From positions 1-64,000 of the forward strand of contig CADECW010000002.1 in assembly GCA_902825855.1 (NCBI GenBank): a stretch of DNA of 64,000 nt, in the 5' to 3' direction. This DNA is from an uncultured Rhodospirillales bacterium (GTDB lineage Bacteria; Pseudomonadota; Alphaproteobacteria; Reyranellales; Reyranellaceae). Shown piece by piece: positions 16,117 to 26,293 of this stretch. The position numbers and the translations under genes were made by a program. The notes under the pieces were generated by a model. It was not told where the DNA came from. It saw only the letters and a program-made list of their open reading frames with translations, and did no database searches. Numbering within the stretch: the stretch's first letter is position 1; every line of letters starts with the position of its first letter.

Positions 16117-17180
16117 ATCCACCGCTTGCGCTTCAGCCAGACAAACAGTCCGGTGACGATCATCACGACGATGACCCAGAAGAAGGGATAGCCGTACTTC
16201 CAGCCGAGCTCCGGCATGTTTCCGGCGTCCCGGTCGAAGTTCATGCCGTAGATGCCGGCAAGGAAGCTGAGAGGCATGAAGAAGACAGTGATGATCGCCA
16301 TCGTCTTCATCACCTCGGCCATGCGGTTGGACGCGTGCATGAGATAGACTTCCATCAGGCCGTTGGTCATTTCACGATAGCTCTCGACGAGTTCCAGCAC
16401 CGCCACGGCGTGGTCGAAGCAGTCGCGCAGATAAGTCCGAGTCTCGGGCATGATGAACGGCACTTCCGGCCGCATCAGCGACAGCACCGTCTCGCGCTCC
16501 GCCCATTGCAGGCGATGGAAGGTTATCAGCGCCCGTCGCGCCTGATGGATGTGATAGAGCGTGTCGGGGGTCGGTCGCTCGAGCGCCTCGTCCTCCAGTT
16601 CCTCGAGATGTGTCGACAAGACCTCGATCAGCGGGAACTTGCGATCGACGACCAGATCGACCAGGGCATAGACGAGGTAGTCGATGCCGAAGGTGCGCAG
16701 CCGCGAGCCCGCGGTCTGCACCCGATCTCGGACCGGCTTGAAGATGTCCTGTTTGTGATCATGGAACGAGATCACGTAGTTGTCGCCGAAGAAGATGCTG
16801 ACCTGGCGCGGGATCAGCACGCCATCCTCGTAGACGGGATCGTTCAGCACGACGAAGCCCTGACCCTCGTAGAGGTCGAGCTTGCTGCGCTGGTTGGCGT
16901 GAAAGACGTCCTCGAGCGCCAGCGGATGCAGGTTGAAGGCCATGCCGAGGTCGCGCAGCATGTCGGAGCTGGGCCGGCCGGCGACATCGATCCAGGTGTG
17001 GCCGGGCGTTCCGAGGTGGAAGCGGCACTCGTCGACCTCGACGCCGTGCAGCACCTGCACGTCCTCCGGCGTGTACTCGACCAAGGTGAAGTCGAGCGCC
17101 TCGTCGGGCACCGGCGCGCGGCCGGCAAGCGTGCCCGGCGCGGTACCCGGCTTGGTATGGCGATGAATGACGCCGTCCAT
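16113..17180 (-). CDS. corA: CorA-family magnesium/divalent cation transporter
   Basis: The product is a 355-residue CorA/MIT transporter with a large cytoplasmic N-terminal domain, a long stalk helix and two C-terminal membrane helices. The selectivity motif GMN is present in FLAGIYGMNFD, followed by a second helix ending in a basic KRKRW tail. The start is an ATG at 17180 with GGGAA upstream; a GTG at 17195 is also possible but falls in a strong hairpin. It lies downstream of an ABM-domain gene and is coupled to a GST gene. Confidence 0.92.
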   Translation of the reverse strand: MDGVIHRHTKPGTAPGTLAGRAPVPDEALDFTLVEYTPEDVQVLHGVEVDECRFHLGTPGHTWIDVAGRPSSDMLRDLGMAFNLHPLALEDVFHANQRSKLDLYEGQGFVVLNDPVYEDGVLIPRQVSIFFGDNYVISFHDHKQDIFKPVRDRVQTAGSRLRTFGIDYLVYALVDLVVDRKFPLIEVLSTHLEELEDEALERPTPDTLYHIHQARRALITFHRLQWAERETVLSLMRPEVPFIMPETRTYLRDCFDHAVAVLELVESYREMTNGLMEVYLMHASNRMAEVMKTMAIITVFFMPLSFLAGIYGMNFDRDAGNMPELGWKYGYPFFWVIVVMIVTGLFVWLKRKRWI

Positions 17181-17189
17181 GTTTCCCAA

Positions 17190-17209
17190 TGACACCGTGA
17201 CCGGTGTCA
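17190..17209. promoter_or_regulatory. Perfect 8-bp stem hairpin ahead of corA
   Basis: TGACACCG (17190-17197) and CGGTGTCA (17202-17209) are exact inverted complements with a 4-nt loop. The hairpin begins at the stop codon of the ABM gene and ends 9 nt before the corA ATG, next to its ribosome site. No U-tract follows, so termination is unlikely; control of corA translation or mRNA processing is possible. Confidence 0.4.
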
Positions 17210-17491
17210 GACCTCCTGCATCACCTGAACGTCGGGCCGGCCGGCTAAATAGTCGCCGAGCTTGCGGCCCAGTTCCTTGAAATGCGGCGCCGCACGATGG
17301 GCGTCGAGCGCCGCCTGGTCGTCGTAGCGCTCCAACATGACGTAGACGTTAACGTCGGCCGTCTTGTGCATGGCATAGAGCTTGTTGCCGGGTTCGTCGG
17401 CGCGGACCTTGGCCTGCAGGGTCTTCATCGTCGCCTCGAAGTCGGCATTGGTGCCGGGCTTGATGGTGAGCTTCGCGATGACGCCGAGCAT
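17207..17491 (-). CDS. Antibiotic biosynthesis monooxygenase (ABM) domain protein
   Basis: This 94-residue single-domain ABM/quinol-monooxygenase-like protein has the ferredoxin-like fold pattern: MLGVIAKLTIKPGTNADFEA at the N-terminus, YVMLERYDDQAALDAHRAAPHF in the middle. Such proteins form dimers and act as small monooxygenases or degrade reactive metabolites. It is followed by corA and preceded by a MaoC gene. Confidence 0.85.
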   Translation of the reverse strand: MLGVIAKLTIKPGTNADFEATMKTLQAKVRADEPGNKLYAMHKTADVNVYVMLERYDDQAALDAHRAAPHFKELGRKLGDYLAGRPDVQVMQEV

Positions 17492-17506
17492 GTAAGCCTC
17501 TCTCTC

Positions 17507-17992
17507 CTATTGGGGCCGCTTCTTCACAAGGTACTTGTGTTCGCCGTCGCATACCAGCACGCCCGACTGATTGTGAATCGTGAGCTTCATGGTGACCACG
17601 CCGGTGGTCCGTCCGGCCTTGAGGTCGCTCACCTCGAGCATGGGATACAGCGTATCGCCGCAGTAGACCGGCTTCAGGAAGCGTGACGACTGCTCCAGGA
17701 AGCCGATCAGCGAATCGCCGATCACGTGCGGGAAGATACCCGCTCCCGCCGCACCTTGGATGGCGACCTGCAGGCCGTGCGCCAGCATGTCACGATGGCC
17801 GCGCGCCCTGCAGTACTCGCGGTCGTAGTGAATCGGGTGATTGTCGCCGCTGGCGAGTTGGAAGGCCGCGAACATCGATTCGGTCTGGGTCCGCGAATTT
17901 ATGTAGAACTTCTGGCCCACCGCGAGGTCCTCGAACCAGTGCGTCGGTCCGAAACGATGCTCCTCCGGCCTGAATGGGTTGGGTTCGGCCAC
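17507..17992 (-). CDS. MaoC-family (R)-hydratase-like hot-dog protein
   Basis: The 161-residue hot-dog protein contains the hydratase signature (FQLASGDNHPIHYDREY), with the catalytic Asp and His near residues 50-56. It starts at a GTG preceded by GGAGGG. MaoC proteins hydrate enoyl thioesters with R-stereochemistry. Neighbouring HAD and GST genes give no pathway hint. Substrate assignment is not possible from the sequence. Confidence 0.83.
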   Translation of the reverse strand: MAEPNPFRPEEHRFGPTHWFEDLAVGQKFYINSRTQTESMFAAFQLASGDNHPIHYDREYCRARGHRDMLAHGLQVAIQGAAGAGIFPHVIGDSLIGFLEQSSRFLKPVYCGDTLYPMLEVSDLKAGRTTGVVTMKLTIHNQSGVLVCDGEHKYLVKKRPQ

Positions 17993-18019
17993 GTGTTCCC
18001 TCCTGCTTTGGCCGGCACC

Positions 18020-18634
18020 TTAGGTCCGGTCGAACAGGTCGGCCAGCTTGTCGAGGGTCGGCTCGAGATGGTCGGGCCGGGCATCGTCGCGTGGCGAAAG
18101 GCCGATGCGATTGTGCCAATACACCGGCATACCGACGCCCTTGGCACCCGGCACGTCCGACGCCGAGCCGGCGACGAACAGTGTCCGTTCGGGCGCCGTA
18201 CCCAAGGCCGTGAGCACGGCTCGATAGGGTTCGGGCCTCGGCTTGTAAAAGCCCGCACTCTCCGCCGTGATCACGACCTTGAACGGCACGCCGACGCGGT
18301 CGGCGGCCAGCCGGCCGAGACGGACCGAGCAATTGGTCGCGACGGCGAGCGGCACCGGGATCTTCGTCAGCACTCGATGAGCCTCGGGCCATGGCTGCAG
18401 CCTGGTCCAGCGCCGCTCGAGATCGTCGCCCAGTCGCTCGGGCAGGCCGACATCGCGGGCTGCCTCGCGCACCAGGGCTTCATAGGGTCTGTAAGGCCCG
18501 CAGCCGTAGGTGATTTCGAGATAGCGGCGGCGCCAGGTCATGCCTGCCTCCGGCGACCCGGAGACCTCGCTCCACAGGGTCCAGGAATCGATCAGCGCCG
18601 TCAGCAGGTCGAAGACGACAGCGTCGTATTTCAC
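18020..18634 (-). CDS. HAD-superfamily hydrolase, type II haloacid dehalogenase-like
   Basis: The 204-residue protein starts at a GTG overlapping the GST stop (GTGA). The motif I nucleophile is in VVFDLLTALID, motif II in VATNCS, the motif III Lys in AGFYKPRPE and motif IV in AGSASDVPGAKGVG; the last two match type II haloacid dehalogenases. In motif I the usual Thr four residues after the nucleophile (DAYGTL pattern) is Ala, so activity may differ from classical dehalogenases. Confidence 0.78.
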   Translation of the reverse strand: MKYDAVVFDLLTALIDSWTLWSEVSGSPEAGMTWRRRYLEITYGCGPYRPYEALVREAARDVGLPERLGDDLERRWTRLQPWPEAHRVLTKIPVPLAVATNCSVRLGRLAADRVGVPFKVVITAESAGFYKPRPEPYRAVLTALGTAPERTLFVAGSASDVPGAKGVGMPVYWHNRIGLSPRDDARPDHLEPTLDKLADLFDRT

Positions 18635-19311
18635 GCCGTCTTTGCCTTGCGACCCATGCCGTCGAACAGGTCGAGCATGCGCTCGCGCCAGGAATGAACC
18701 GGGTCGTCTGGCTGGAGCAGCTCGAGCGGAGTTGAGCTGCGCGCCCACAGGAAGGCGCCACCGAGGGCGTAGTCCGCGTAGCCCGGCTGCTCGCCGCTGA
18801 GAAACGGCTGCTCCTTCAGCATGCGTCGCGCCGGCTCGAGCACGGCGCGGAAGGTGTCGACGCCCTTCTCGCGCGCCTTCGCCTGGAAGCCCGCAAAGTC
18901 GGTCGTGCCCAGGCGCTTGCCGCGCGATTCCTCGAAGTACGGCTGATCGACCGGACGGACGCGGTCGTAGAGATCGCCTACCAGGATCGGGAACAGGGCA
19001 ACCTGCACGGCGCCGTCGACCCAGTGGGCGACGAAGCGCGCATGGCTGAGCGCCGGCCCGAACAGCGGCTTCTCCGGATAGGCACTGTCGAGATGCCGGG
19101 CGATGTCCCAGCTCTCCTTCACCACCTTGGGGCCGTCATGGATGACGGGAACGGTCTGCGACTGGGCGAACGCGATCTTCTGCTTCTCGGTGAAGCCCAC
19201 CGGCTCATCACGCCAGGCGAGGCCCTTGTGCTTTAGCGCGAACTTGGCGCGCCAGCAGAACGGGCTGGGGCGACGGTCGTCCTGAAAGACGAGATCGTAC
19301 AGCGTGATCAT
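18631..19311 (-). CDS. Glutathione S-transferase family protein
   Basis: The 226-residue protein has an N-terminal thioredoxin-fold domain (YDLVFQDDRRPSPFCWRAKF, with the Ser-Pro-Phe-Cys active-site segment) and a helical C-terminal domain. The Ser-Pro-x-Cys pattern resembles beta- or omega-like bacterial GSTs. It is followed by the coupled HAD gene and begins 3 nt after the 3-hydroxyisobutyrate dehydrogenase stop, so it may be co-transcribed with the valine genes. Confidence 0.82.
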   Translation of the reverse strand: MITLYDLVFQDDRRPSPFCWRAKFALKHKGLAWRDEPVGFTEKQKIAFAQSQTVPVIHDGPKVVKESWDIARHLDSAYPEKPLFGPALSHARFVAHWVDGAVQVALFPILVGDLYDRVRPVDQPYFEESRGKRLGTTDFAGFQAKAREKGVDTFRAVLEPARRMLKEQPFLSGEQPGYADYALGGAFLWARSSTPLELLQPDDPVHSWRERMLDLFDGMGRKAKTA

Positions 19312-19314
19312 CGT

Positions 19315-20196
19315 CTACTTTCCTTCGAGCATCCTGATGATGCCCGAGAAATCCTTCGCGCCGCCGCCGGCGTTGACGAACATGTTGAAGAGTTGCGCCG
19401 CCTCGGCGCCCATCGGCGTGCTGGCGCCCGAGGTCTGTGCCGCCTGCTGGGCGAGCTTCAGGTCCTTCAGCATGTTGTCGGCCGTGAAGCCTGCCTCATA
19501 GTCACGGTTGGCCGGCGAAGTCGGCACCGGTCCGGGCAGCGGCAGGTAGTTGTTCACCGCCCAGCAACTGCCGGACGACGTCGACACGATGTTGAACAGC
19601 TTCTGGACGTCCAGGCCGAGACGCTTGCCCAGCAAGAAGCCTTCGGCAACGCCGATCATGGTGATGCCCAGGATCATGTTGTTGCAGATCTTGGCCGCCT
19701 GGCCCGAGCCCGCCGCGCCGGTATGGACAATGTTCTTGCCCATCTTCTCAAGGATCGGCTGGGCTTTTGCGAAGGCACCATCCGAGCCGCCTACCATGAA
19801 GGTGAGCGTGCCGGCCGTGGCGCCGCCGACGCCTCCGGACACCGGGGCGTCGACCATCTCCAGCCCGGCCTTGGTCGCGAGCTCGCCGACGTGGAGGGCG
19901 GTGTCGACGTCGATCGTCGAGCAGTCGATCAGCAAAGTTCCCTTGGCCGCGTTGGGCAGCACATCGTTTTCGTAGACAGCGCGCACGTGCTTGCCGGCGG
20001 GCAGCATGGTGACCACGATCTCCGCGCCCTTCACGGCTTCGGCTGCGGACGCCGCCTTCTTCGCACCCTTCTCGACGGCAGTGTCGAGGGCCGACGCCGA
20101 AAGGTCGAAGGCCGTTACCTGATGCTGGCCCTTGACCAGATTGGCGGCCATCGGCCCGCCCATGTTGCCCAGACCGATGAAGGCGATCTTCGCCAT
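19315..20196 (-). CDS. mmsB: 3-Hydroxyisobutyrate dehydrogenase
   Basis: The 293-residue NAD-dependent beta-hydroxyacid dehydrogenase oxidises 3-hydroxyisobutyrate to methylmalonate semialdehyde in valine breakdown. Landmarks are the dinucleotide loop GLGNMGGPMAANL (8-20), substrate motif DAPVSGGVGGATAGTL, and catalytic Lys in GSGQAAKICNN. The length matches the family. It is the third gene of a valine-degradation run, 11 nt after the hydrolase gene. Confidence 0.92.
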   Translation of the reverse strand: MAKIAFIGLGNMGGPMAANLVKGQHQVTAFDLSASALDTAVEKGAKKAASAAEAVKGAEIVVTMLPAGKHVRAVYENDVLPNAAKGTLLIDCSTIDVDTALHVGELATKAGLEMVDAPVSGGVGGATAGTLTFMVGGSDGAFAKAQPILEKMGKNIVHTGAAGSGQAAKICNNMILGITMIGVAEGFLLGKRLGLDVQKLFNIVSTSSGSCWAVNNYLPLPGPVPTSPANRDYEAGFTADNMLKDLKLAQQAAQTSGASTPMGAEAAQLFNMFVNAGGGAKDFSGIIRMLEGK

Positions 20197-20207
20197 GTCA
20201 TCCTCCC

Positions 20208-21278
20208 TTACAGATCGAAAAACAGGTCGTTCGTGACCGGCTTGAAATGCGCTTCAACCATACCGCGCGTCACCCCCTCGATAGTCGGCGGGTTCCACTT
20301 CGGCTTCTGGTCCTTGTCGATCAGGAGTGCGCGCACGCCTTCGAAGAAGTCGTGGTCGGGCCGCATGCAAGCCTGCGACATGCGGTACTCGATGGTCATC
20401 GTATCCTCGAAGGACCGGTTGGCGCAGCGCTTGAGCTGCTCCAGCGTGATCGCCATCGACAGCGGTGACAGCTTCAGGAGCGCGGCGAGCTGCTTCTGCG
20501 CCCACTCACCCGGCTGCTTCTTCAGCTTGGCCACGATCTCTCCCACCGAATCAGCCGAGAAACAGCGATCGATGTCCGGCATCAGGGCGGGCAGCGTCGC
20601 CATGCCGGGATCCGCCGCGAAGCGCGCAATGACAGCATCGACCTTGCGGTTGGCGTCAGGCCCCGATAGGTCGGCCGCGCCAAGGGCTGCCTGCAGCTCG
20701 CCGATCTTCGCGCTCGGCACGTGAGCATCGACGATGCCGGCCCATAGCGCATCCGCCGCCTTCAACCGATGGCTGGTGAGTGCCAGGAAGGTACCCAGGG
20801 CACCCTGCAAACGCGTCAGGAAATAGCCCCCGCCGACATCGGGGAAGAGACCGATGGTGGTCTCCGGCATGGCGAACAGGAACTTCTCGCTCGCCACCGA
20901 GTGAGAGCCGTGCGCCGACAGGCCGACGCCGCCGCCCATGTCGATGCCATCGATCAGCGAGATCCACGGCTTGGCGTAACGGTAGATGCGGCGGTTGACG
21001 ATGTACTCGTCGTAGAAGAAGTCGCGACGCAGCGTGCCCTTGGGGTCGTCCTTCATCTCGCGATAAAGGCCGGTGACGTCGCCGCCGGCGCAGAAGGCGC
21101 GGTCACCGGCGCCGCGCAGGATCACGGCCTTGACCGCTGGATCCTTCTCCCAACGCGGGATGACCTTCTCAATCTCGAGGATCATTCCGTGCGTCAGCGC
21201 GTTCAGCGCCTTCGGCCGGTTGAGCGTGATCACGCCCAGGCTGTCTTTGATTTCAAACAGAATCTCGGACTCAGACAT
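20208..21278 (-). CDS. 3-Hydroxyisobutyryl-CoA hydrolase (crotonase fold)
   Basis: The 356-residue crotonase-fold enzyme is longer than ordinary enoyl-CoA hydratases, as expected of HIBCH. The oxyanion-hole segments are RAFCAGGDVTGLYREM and GIDMGGGVGLSAHG; the catalytic Glu and Asp regions are MPETTIGLFPDVGGGYFL. It releases 3-hydroxyisobutyrate from its CoA ester in valine catabolism. It sits between acyl-CoA dehydrogenase and mmsB genes. A GGAGC ribosome site precedes the ATG, next to a T-run. Confidence 0.9.
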   Translation of the reverse strand: MSESEILFEIKDSLGVITLNRPKALNALTHGMILEIEKVIPRWEKDPAVKAVILRGAGDRAFCAGGDVTGLYREMKDDPKGTLRRDFFYDEYIVNRRIYRYAKPWISLIDGIDMGGGVGLSAHGSHSVASEKFLFAMPETTIGLFPDVGGGYFLTRLQGALGTFLALTSHRLKAADALWAGIVDAHVPSAKIGELQAALGAADLSGPDANRKVDAVIARFAADPGMATLPALMPDIDRCFSADSVGEIVAKLKKQPGEWAQKQLAALLKLSPLSMAITLEQLKRCANRSFEDTMTIEYRMSQACMRPDHDFFEGVRALLIDKDQKPKWNPPTIEGVTRGMVEAHFKPVTNDLFFDL

Positions 21279-21287
21279 TAAAGCTCC

Positions 21288-21324
21288 AAAAAACCGTCCC
21301 CTCCCCCCGTCATACGGAAGGGGA
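21288..21324 (-). terminator. Possible intrinsic terminator between valine-pathway genes
   Basis: On the minus strand, TCCCCT (21324-21319) and AGGGGA (21302-21297) can pair around a 16-nt loop. CGG and six T residues (21293-21288) follow. The T-run lies only about 10 nt before the hydrolase start codon. The loop is long and the stem short, so this may instead be part of a GC-rich dispersed repeat. Confidence 0.3.
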
Positions 21325-21366
21325 TAGAGGACGCAAGTGGGGGGAGGAGTTGAGAAGGTCCCTCGC

Positions 21367-22506
21367 CTACCCCATCAACAGCCTGCGCGAAATGATCACG
21401 CGCATGATCTCGTTGGTGCCTTCCAGGATCTGGTGCACGCGCAGGTCGCGCAGATAGCGCTCGATGGGAAAGTCCTTCAAGTAGCCGTAGCCGCCATGCA
21501 ATTGCAGCGCCTCGTTGACGACGCGGAAGCCCACGTCGGTGGCGAAGCGCTTGCCCATGGCGGCAGCCTGCGTCGCCTCGGGTGACTTGGCGTCGAGCAG
21601 CGAGGCCGCGCGCCAGATCAGGAGCCGCGCCGCGTCGAGCTCGGTCGCCATGTCGGCGAGCTTGAACTGCGTTGCCTGGAAGTCGGCGATCGGCTTGCCG
21701 AACTGCTTGCGCTCGACGACGTAGCGCGACGCCGTCTCCAGGCAGGCGCGCGCGCCGCCGAGTGAACAGGCACCGATATTGATTCGCCCGCCGTCGAGGC
21801 CGGCCATTGCGATCTTGAAGCCGTGGCCCTCGGGGCCGAGGCGGTTGGCGACCGGCACTTTGCAGTTCTCGAAGATCACCGCCGACGTCGGCTGGCTGTT
21901 CCAGCCAAGCTTCTGCTCCTGCTTGCCGAAGCTGAGCCCCGCTGTGCCGTTCTCGACCACCAGGGTGGATATGCCGGCGGCTCCCTTTCCCCCCGTGCGC
22001 AACATGACGACGTAGATGTCGCTGCGCCCGCCGCCCGAGATGAAGGCTTTCGTGCCGTTCACGATGTAGTGGTCGCCCGCAAGCTCAGCCCGCGTCGATA
22101 GTCCGGCGGCGTCCGAGCCGGCGCCCGGCTCGGTCAGGCAGTAGCTGGCGAAGTGCTCCATCGAACAGAGTTTCGGCAGGAAGCGCTTGCGCTGTTCGTC
22201 GTCGCCGAAGCCGTCGATCATCCAGGCGGCCATGTTGTGAATTGAGATATACGCCGCCGTGCTTGGACAGGCAGCAGCCAGCTCTTCCATGATCAGCGCC
22301 GCATCCAGCCGCGACAATCCGCTGCCGCCGACATCGTCCTTCACATAGATGCCGCCGAAGCCGAGTGCCGCCGCCTCGCGTAGCACCTCCTCGGGAAAGA
22401 TCTTCTCGGAGTCCCAGCGCGCCGCCTCGGGCAGCATGCGGTCGGTCGCGAATTGCCGGGCCGTGTCGCGGAACGCCTGCTGGTCTTCGGAGAGGGTGAA
22501 ATCCAT
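21367..22506 (-). CDS. Acyl-CoA dehydrogenase, isobutyryl-CoA dehydrogenase-like
   Basis: The 379-residue FAD enzyme has the catalytic Glu (about E362) in [12 protein letters not shown], flavin and substrate loops [18 protein letters not shown] and [16 protein letters not shown], and the late [15 protein letters not shown] motif. Its position ahead of 3-hydroxyisobutyryl-CoA hydrolase and mmsB supports isobutyryl-CoA dehydrogenase in valine breakdown; another short or branched acyl-CoA dehydrogenase cannot be excluded. It diverges from hemB across 136 bp. Confidence 0.88.
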   Translation of the reverse strand: MDFTLSEDQQAFRDTARQFATDRMLPEAARWDSEKIFPEEVLREAAALGFGGIYVKDDVGGSGLSRLDAALIMEELAAACPSTAAYISIHNMAAWMIDGFGDDEQRKRFLPKLCSMEHFASYCLTEPGAGSDAAGLSTRAELAGDHYIVNGTKAFISGGGRSDIYVVMLRTGGKGAAGISTLVVENGTAGLSFGKQEQKLGWNSQPTSAVIFENCKVPVANRLGPEGHGFKIAMAGLDGGRINIGACSLGGARACLETASRYVVERKQFGKPIADFQATQFKLADMATELDAARLLIWRAASLLDAKSPEATQAAAMGKRFATDVGFRVVNEALQLHGGYGYLKDFPIERYLRDLRVHQILEGTNEIMRVIISRRLLMG

Positions 22507-22633
22507 GCGCCGCGGATCATATCTGGGGGTCCTGGCCAGTCAATGAAACCGGCTTGGGGGACAAGCCCGACCGACGGGGTGCGACCCATTGCCTATTATC
22601 ACCGTCGCCTTCCAGCGGCCTGAGCGGCTATAA

Positions 22634-24124
<1,491 letters not shown>

Positions 24125-24138
<14 letters not shown>

Positions 24139-24289
24139 GGCCGCCCTCCTGGCGCTTTTTCCTTTCCTTGCGTTCCGCATCTTCGCGGGCGAGATGGCGA
24201 TAGCCTCGCCACGCCAGTAGCAGCGCCATCAACATGGTCACGACGCCGAGGATGTAGGTGAGCGGCTCCGACTCGTTAACCATGAGCAT
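24125..24289 (-). CDS. Small single-pass membrane protein
   Basis: A 54-residue protein: short polar N-terminus, one hydrophobic helix (LTYILGVVTMLMALLLAW) and a highly basic-acidic tail (HLAREDAERKERKKRQEGG). It starts inside the last codons of the upstream YheT-like hydrolase gene (14-nt overlap; ATG at 24289, alternative 24283), suggesting coupling. The other end overlaps the NUDIX gene. I do not recognise a family. Confidence 0.55.
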
Positions 24290-25259
24290 CGAAGAACCTC
24301 GCGACGACGAGGTCGCTCCACGGTTGACGGTTGCCGACGCCATGGAAGCCGACATGGCCACCATGGTCCGTCAGCACCGGTGAGAGCGACGGGTTCTGAG
24401 CCCAATCATACTCCCGATAGAGCGTCCCGGGTATCCAGGGATCGTCGAATGACGCGAGCACCAAGGTCGGAATGCCGATGCCGCACATGAATCGTGTCGG
24501 CCGGCAGCGCTCGTAGTAGTCCTCGGCGTCGGCAAAGCCATAGCGTGGCGCGATGAATCGGTCGTCGTAGTCCCAGATCGAGCGCGACCCCATGATGGAG
24601 GCGCGCTCGACGGCCGATAGGACGGCGCCCTCGCCCGTGGCCTCGACCTTCATCTGGTCAAGGATATAGCGGTGATAGAGTCGATTGCGCGGCCGCATCA
24701 TGTAGCGGCAGGTGATCGACAGGTCGATCGGCGCCGACACGCTGGCCGCGGCGAGCAGCGGCGCGGCACGTCCCTCTTCGCCGAGATACTTCAGCAGCAT
24801 GGCGCCGCCCAGCGAGTAGCCCACCGCGACCGCGCCATCGGCCGTCAGTTCCCTCGGCAGCACCGTCAGCAGCGCCCGAAAATCCTGGCTGCGACCGGCG
24901 TAGTAGTGCTGGCCGCAAAGCGCCCGCGACGGTCCCGCGCCACGCAGGTTGAGCCGCAGCACGCGGCTGCCGCGGTCGAGCATCAGGCGCGCCATGCTGA
25001 AGATATACCGGCTGTCCTCGGCGCCGGTCAGGCCGTGGATCAGGATGGTCAGCGGAGACCCGGCCCGCGGCGTAGCCGGCCGGTCCAGGCTCGCCAGCAG
25101 CGTGTCGCCGGTGCCGTCGGGCAACAGAAATTTCAGCCGCTCGCTGCGATGCGGCACAAGCCCATCGGGGCTACGCAAGCGGTTCGCGATCGTCTGCAGA
25201 TCGCTGCTCCACCAGGGGAAGCGAGGTTGAAACGGCAGCAGGTCGGATCGCGGGCTCAC
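24276..25259 (-). CDS. YheT/ABHD1-3-like alpha/beta-hydrolase (copy 1)
   Basis: The 327-residue alpha/beta-hydrolase of the YheT/EMB8 group opens with FQPRFPWWSSDLQTI. The nucleophile elbow is GYSLGG (Ser149), the oxyanion region ILIHGLTG, the acid in LASFDDPWIP and the His in DHGGHVGFHG. These are carboxylesterase/lipase-like proteins of uncertain substrate. It is a tandem paralogue of the next gene upstream, with 13 nt between them. Confidence 0.87.
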   Translation of the reverse strand: MSPRSDLLPFQPRFPWWSSDLQTIANRLRSPDGLVPHRSERLKFLLPDGTGDTLLASLDRPATPRAGSPLTILIHGLTGAEDSRYIFSMARLMLDRGSRVLRLNLRGAGPSRALCGQHYYAGRSQDFRALLTVLPRELTADGAVAVGYSLGGAMLLKYLGEEGRAAPLLAAASVSAPIDLSITCRYMMRPRNRLYHRYILDQMKVEATGEGAVLSAVERASIMGSRSIWDYDDRFIAPRYGFADAEDYYERCRPTRFMCGIGIPTLVLASFDDPWIPGTLYREYDWAQNPSLSPVLTDHGGHVGFHGVGNRQPWSDLVVARFFDAHG

Positions 25260-25272
25260 GCCCGGGAGTCTA

Positions 25273-26265
25273 TCAGACCCGCTCCAGGAATTTCTCCAGG
25301 ACCGTATCGCACCATGGCCGGTCGCTGCCGGCCGAATGAAAGCCGAGATGCCCGCCGCCCTCGGCCATCACCGACAGCAGGTAGGGATTGTCCGACCATT
25401 TGAAGTCGCGGTAGTAGCCGACGGGAATCCACGGGTCATCGCTTGCCGCCAGCACCAGCGTCGGCACTCGGATTTCCGGCATGTAGGCCAGCGGCGCACA
25501 CAGCGTATAGTAGTCATCGGCACCCCGGAAACCGTAACGCGGCGAGATGAAGCGATCGTCGTATTCGCGGACGGTCCTGGCCATCCGCACGATCTCACGT
25601 TCTTCGTTCGTAAGCTCGCCGCCTTCGCCCAGCGTCTCCTTCTTGAGATCGGCCAGGATGTAGTTGTGATAAAACCAGTTGCGCGGCCGCTGCATGTGCT
25701 CGCAGGTCTGCGCAAGGTCGAGTGGCGCGCAGATCGTGGCCGCTGCCCGGAGGGAGGAGTACGACCCCTCTTCTCCGAGATATTTCAGCATCATCGCGCC
25801 GCCCATGGAATAACCGACCGCCACCACGCCGTTGTCCGTGAGTTCATCGGGGATTTGCCTCAGCACGCAGCGGAAGTCGGCAGTGCGCCCGATGTGATAG
25901 TGCTCGCGGCAATGCGGGCGTGAGGCGCCGCAGCCGCGAAGATTCAGGCGCAACACGCGATAACCGAGACCGAGAAGATGGCGCGCGGCGTTCAACACGT
26001 GGGAGCTGTTCTCGCAGCCGGTAAGGCCGTGCACGAGAATGACCAAGGGACGCCCTTCCTTCGGTACTTCTGGACGGTCGAGCATTCCCACCAGTATGTC
26101 GCCGCTGCGATCTGCCATGCAGAAGCACAGGCGCTCGCTGGTGTGGGGTGACATGTCCGACTGATAGGTCCCGAGCAACACCGCGATGGTTTGCAGATCC
26201 GCGCCCCACCATGGGAAGCGTGGCCTGAATGGGGGCAATTCGAGGGAATCAATGGACGGGGGCAC
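25273..26265 (-). CDS. YheT/ABHD1-3-like alpha/beta-hydrolase (copy 2)
   Basis: The 330-residue paralogue shares the FRPRFPWWGADLQTI opening, ILVHGLTGCENS, GYSMGG nucleophile elbow, LAASDDPWIP and GGGHLGFHS with its neighbour. I favour a GTG start at 26265 because it aligns with the start of copy 1; upstream ATGs at 26295 and 26310 would overlap the start of the divergent EamA gene. The divergence between copies is substantial, so the duplication is not recent. Confidence 0.85.
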   Translation of the reverse strand: MPPSIDSLELPPFRPRFPWWGADLQTIAVLLGTYQSDMSPHTSERLCFCMADRSGDILVGMLDRPEVPKEGRPLVILVHGLTGCENSSHVLNAARHLLGLGYRVLRLNLRGCGASRPHCREHYHIGRTADFRCVLRQIPDELTDNGVVAVGYSMGGAMMLKYLGEEGSYSSLRAAATICAPLDLAQTCEHMQRPRNWFYHNYILADLKKETLGEGGELTNEEREIVRMARTVREYDDRFISPRYGFRGADDYYTLCAPLAYMPEIRVPTLVLAASDDPWIPVGYYRDFKWSDNPYLLSVMAEGGGHLGFHSAGSDRPWCDTVLEKFLERV

Positions 26266-26293
26266 GTCTAATCCGTATGCACAGTTTCTTGCC

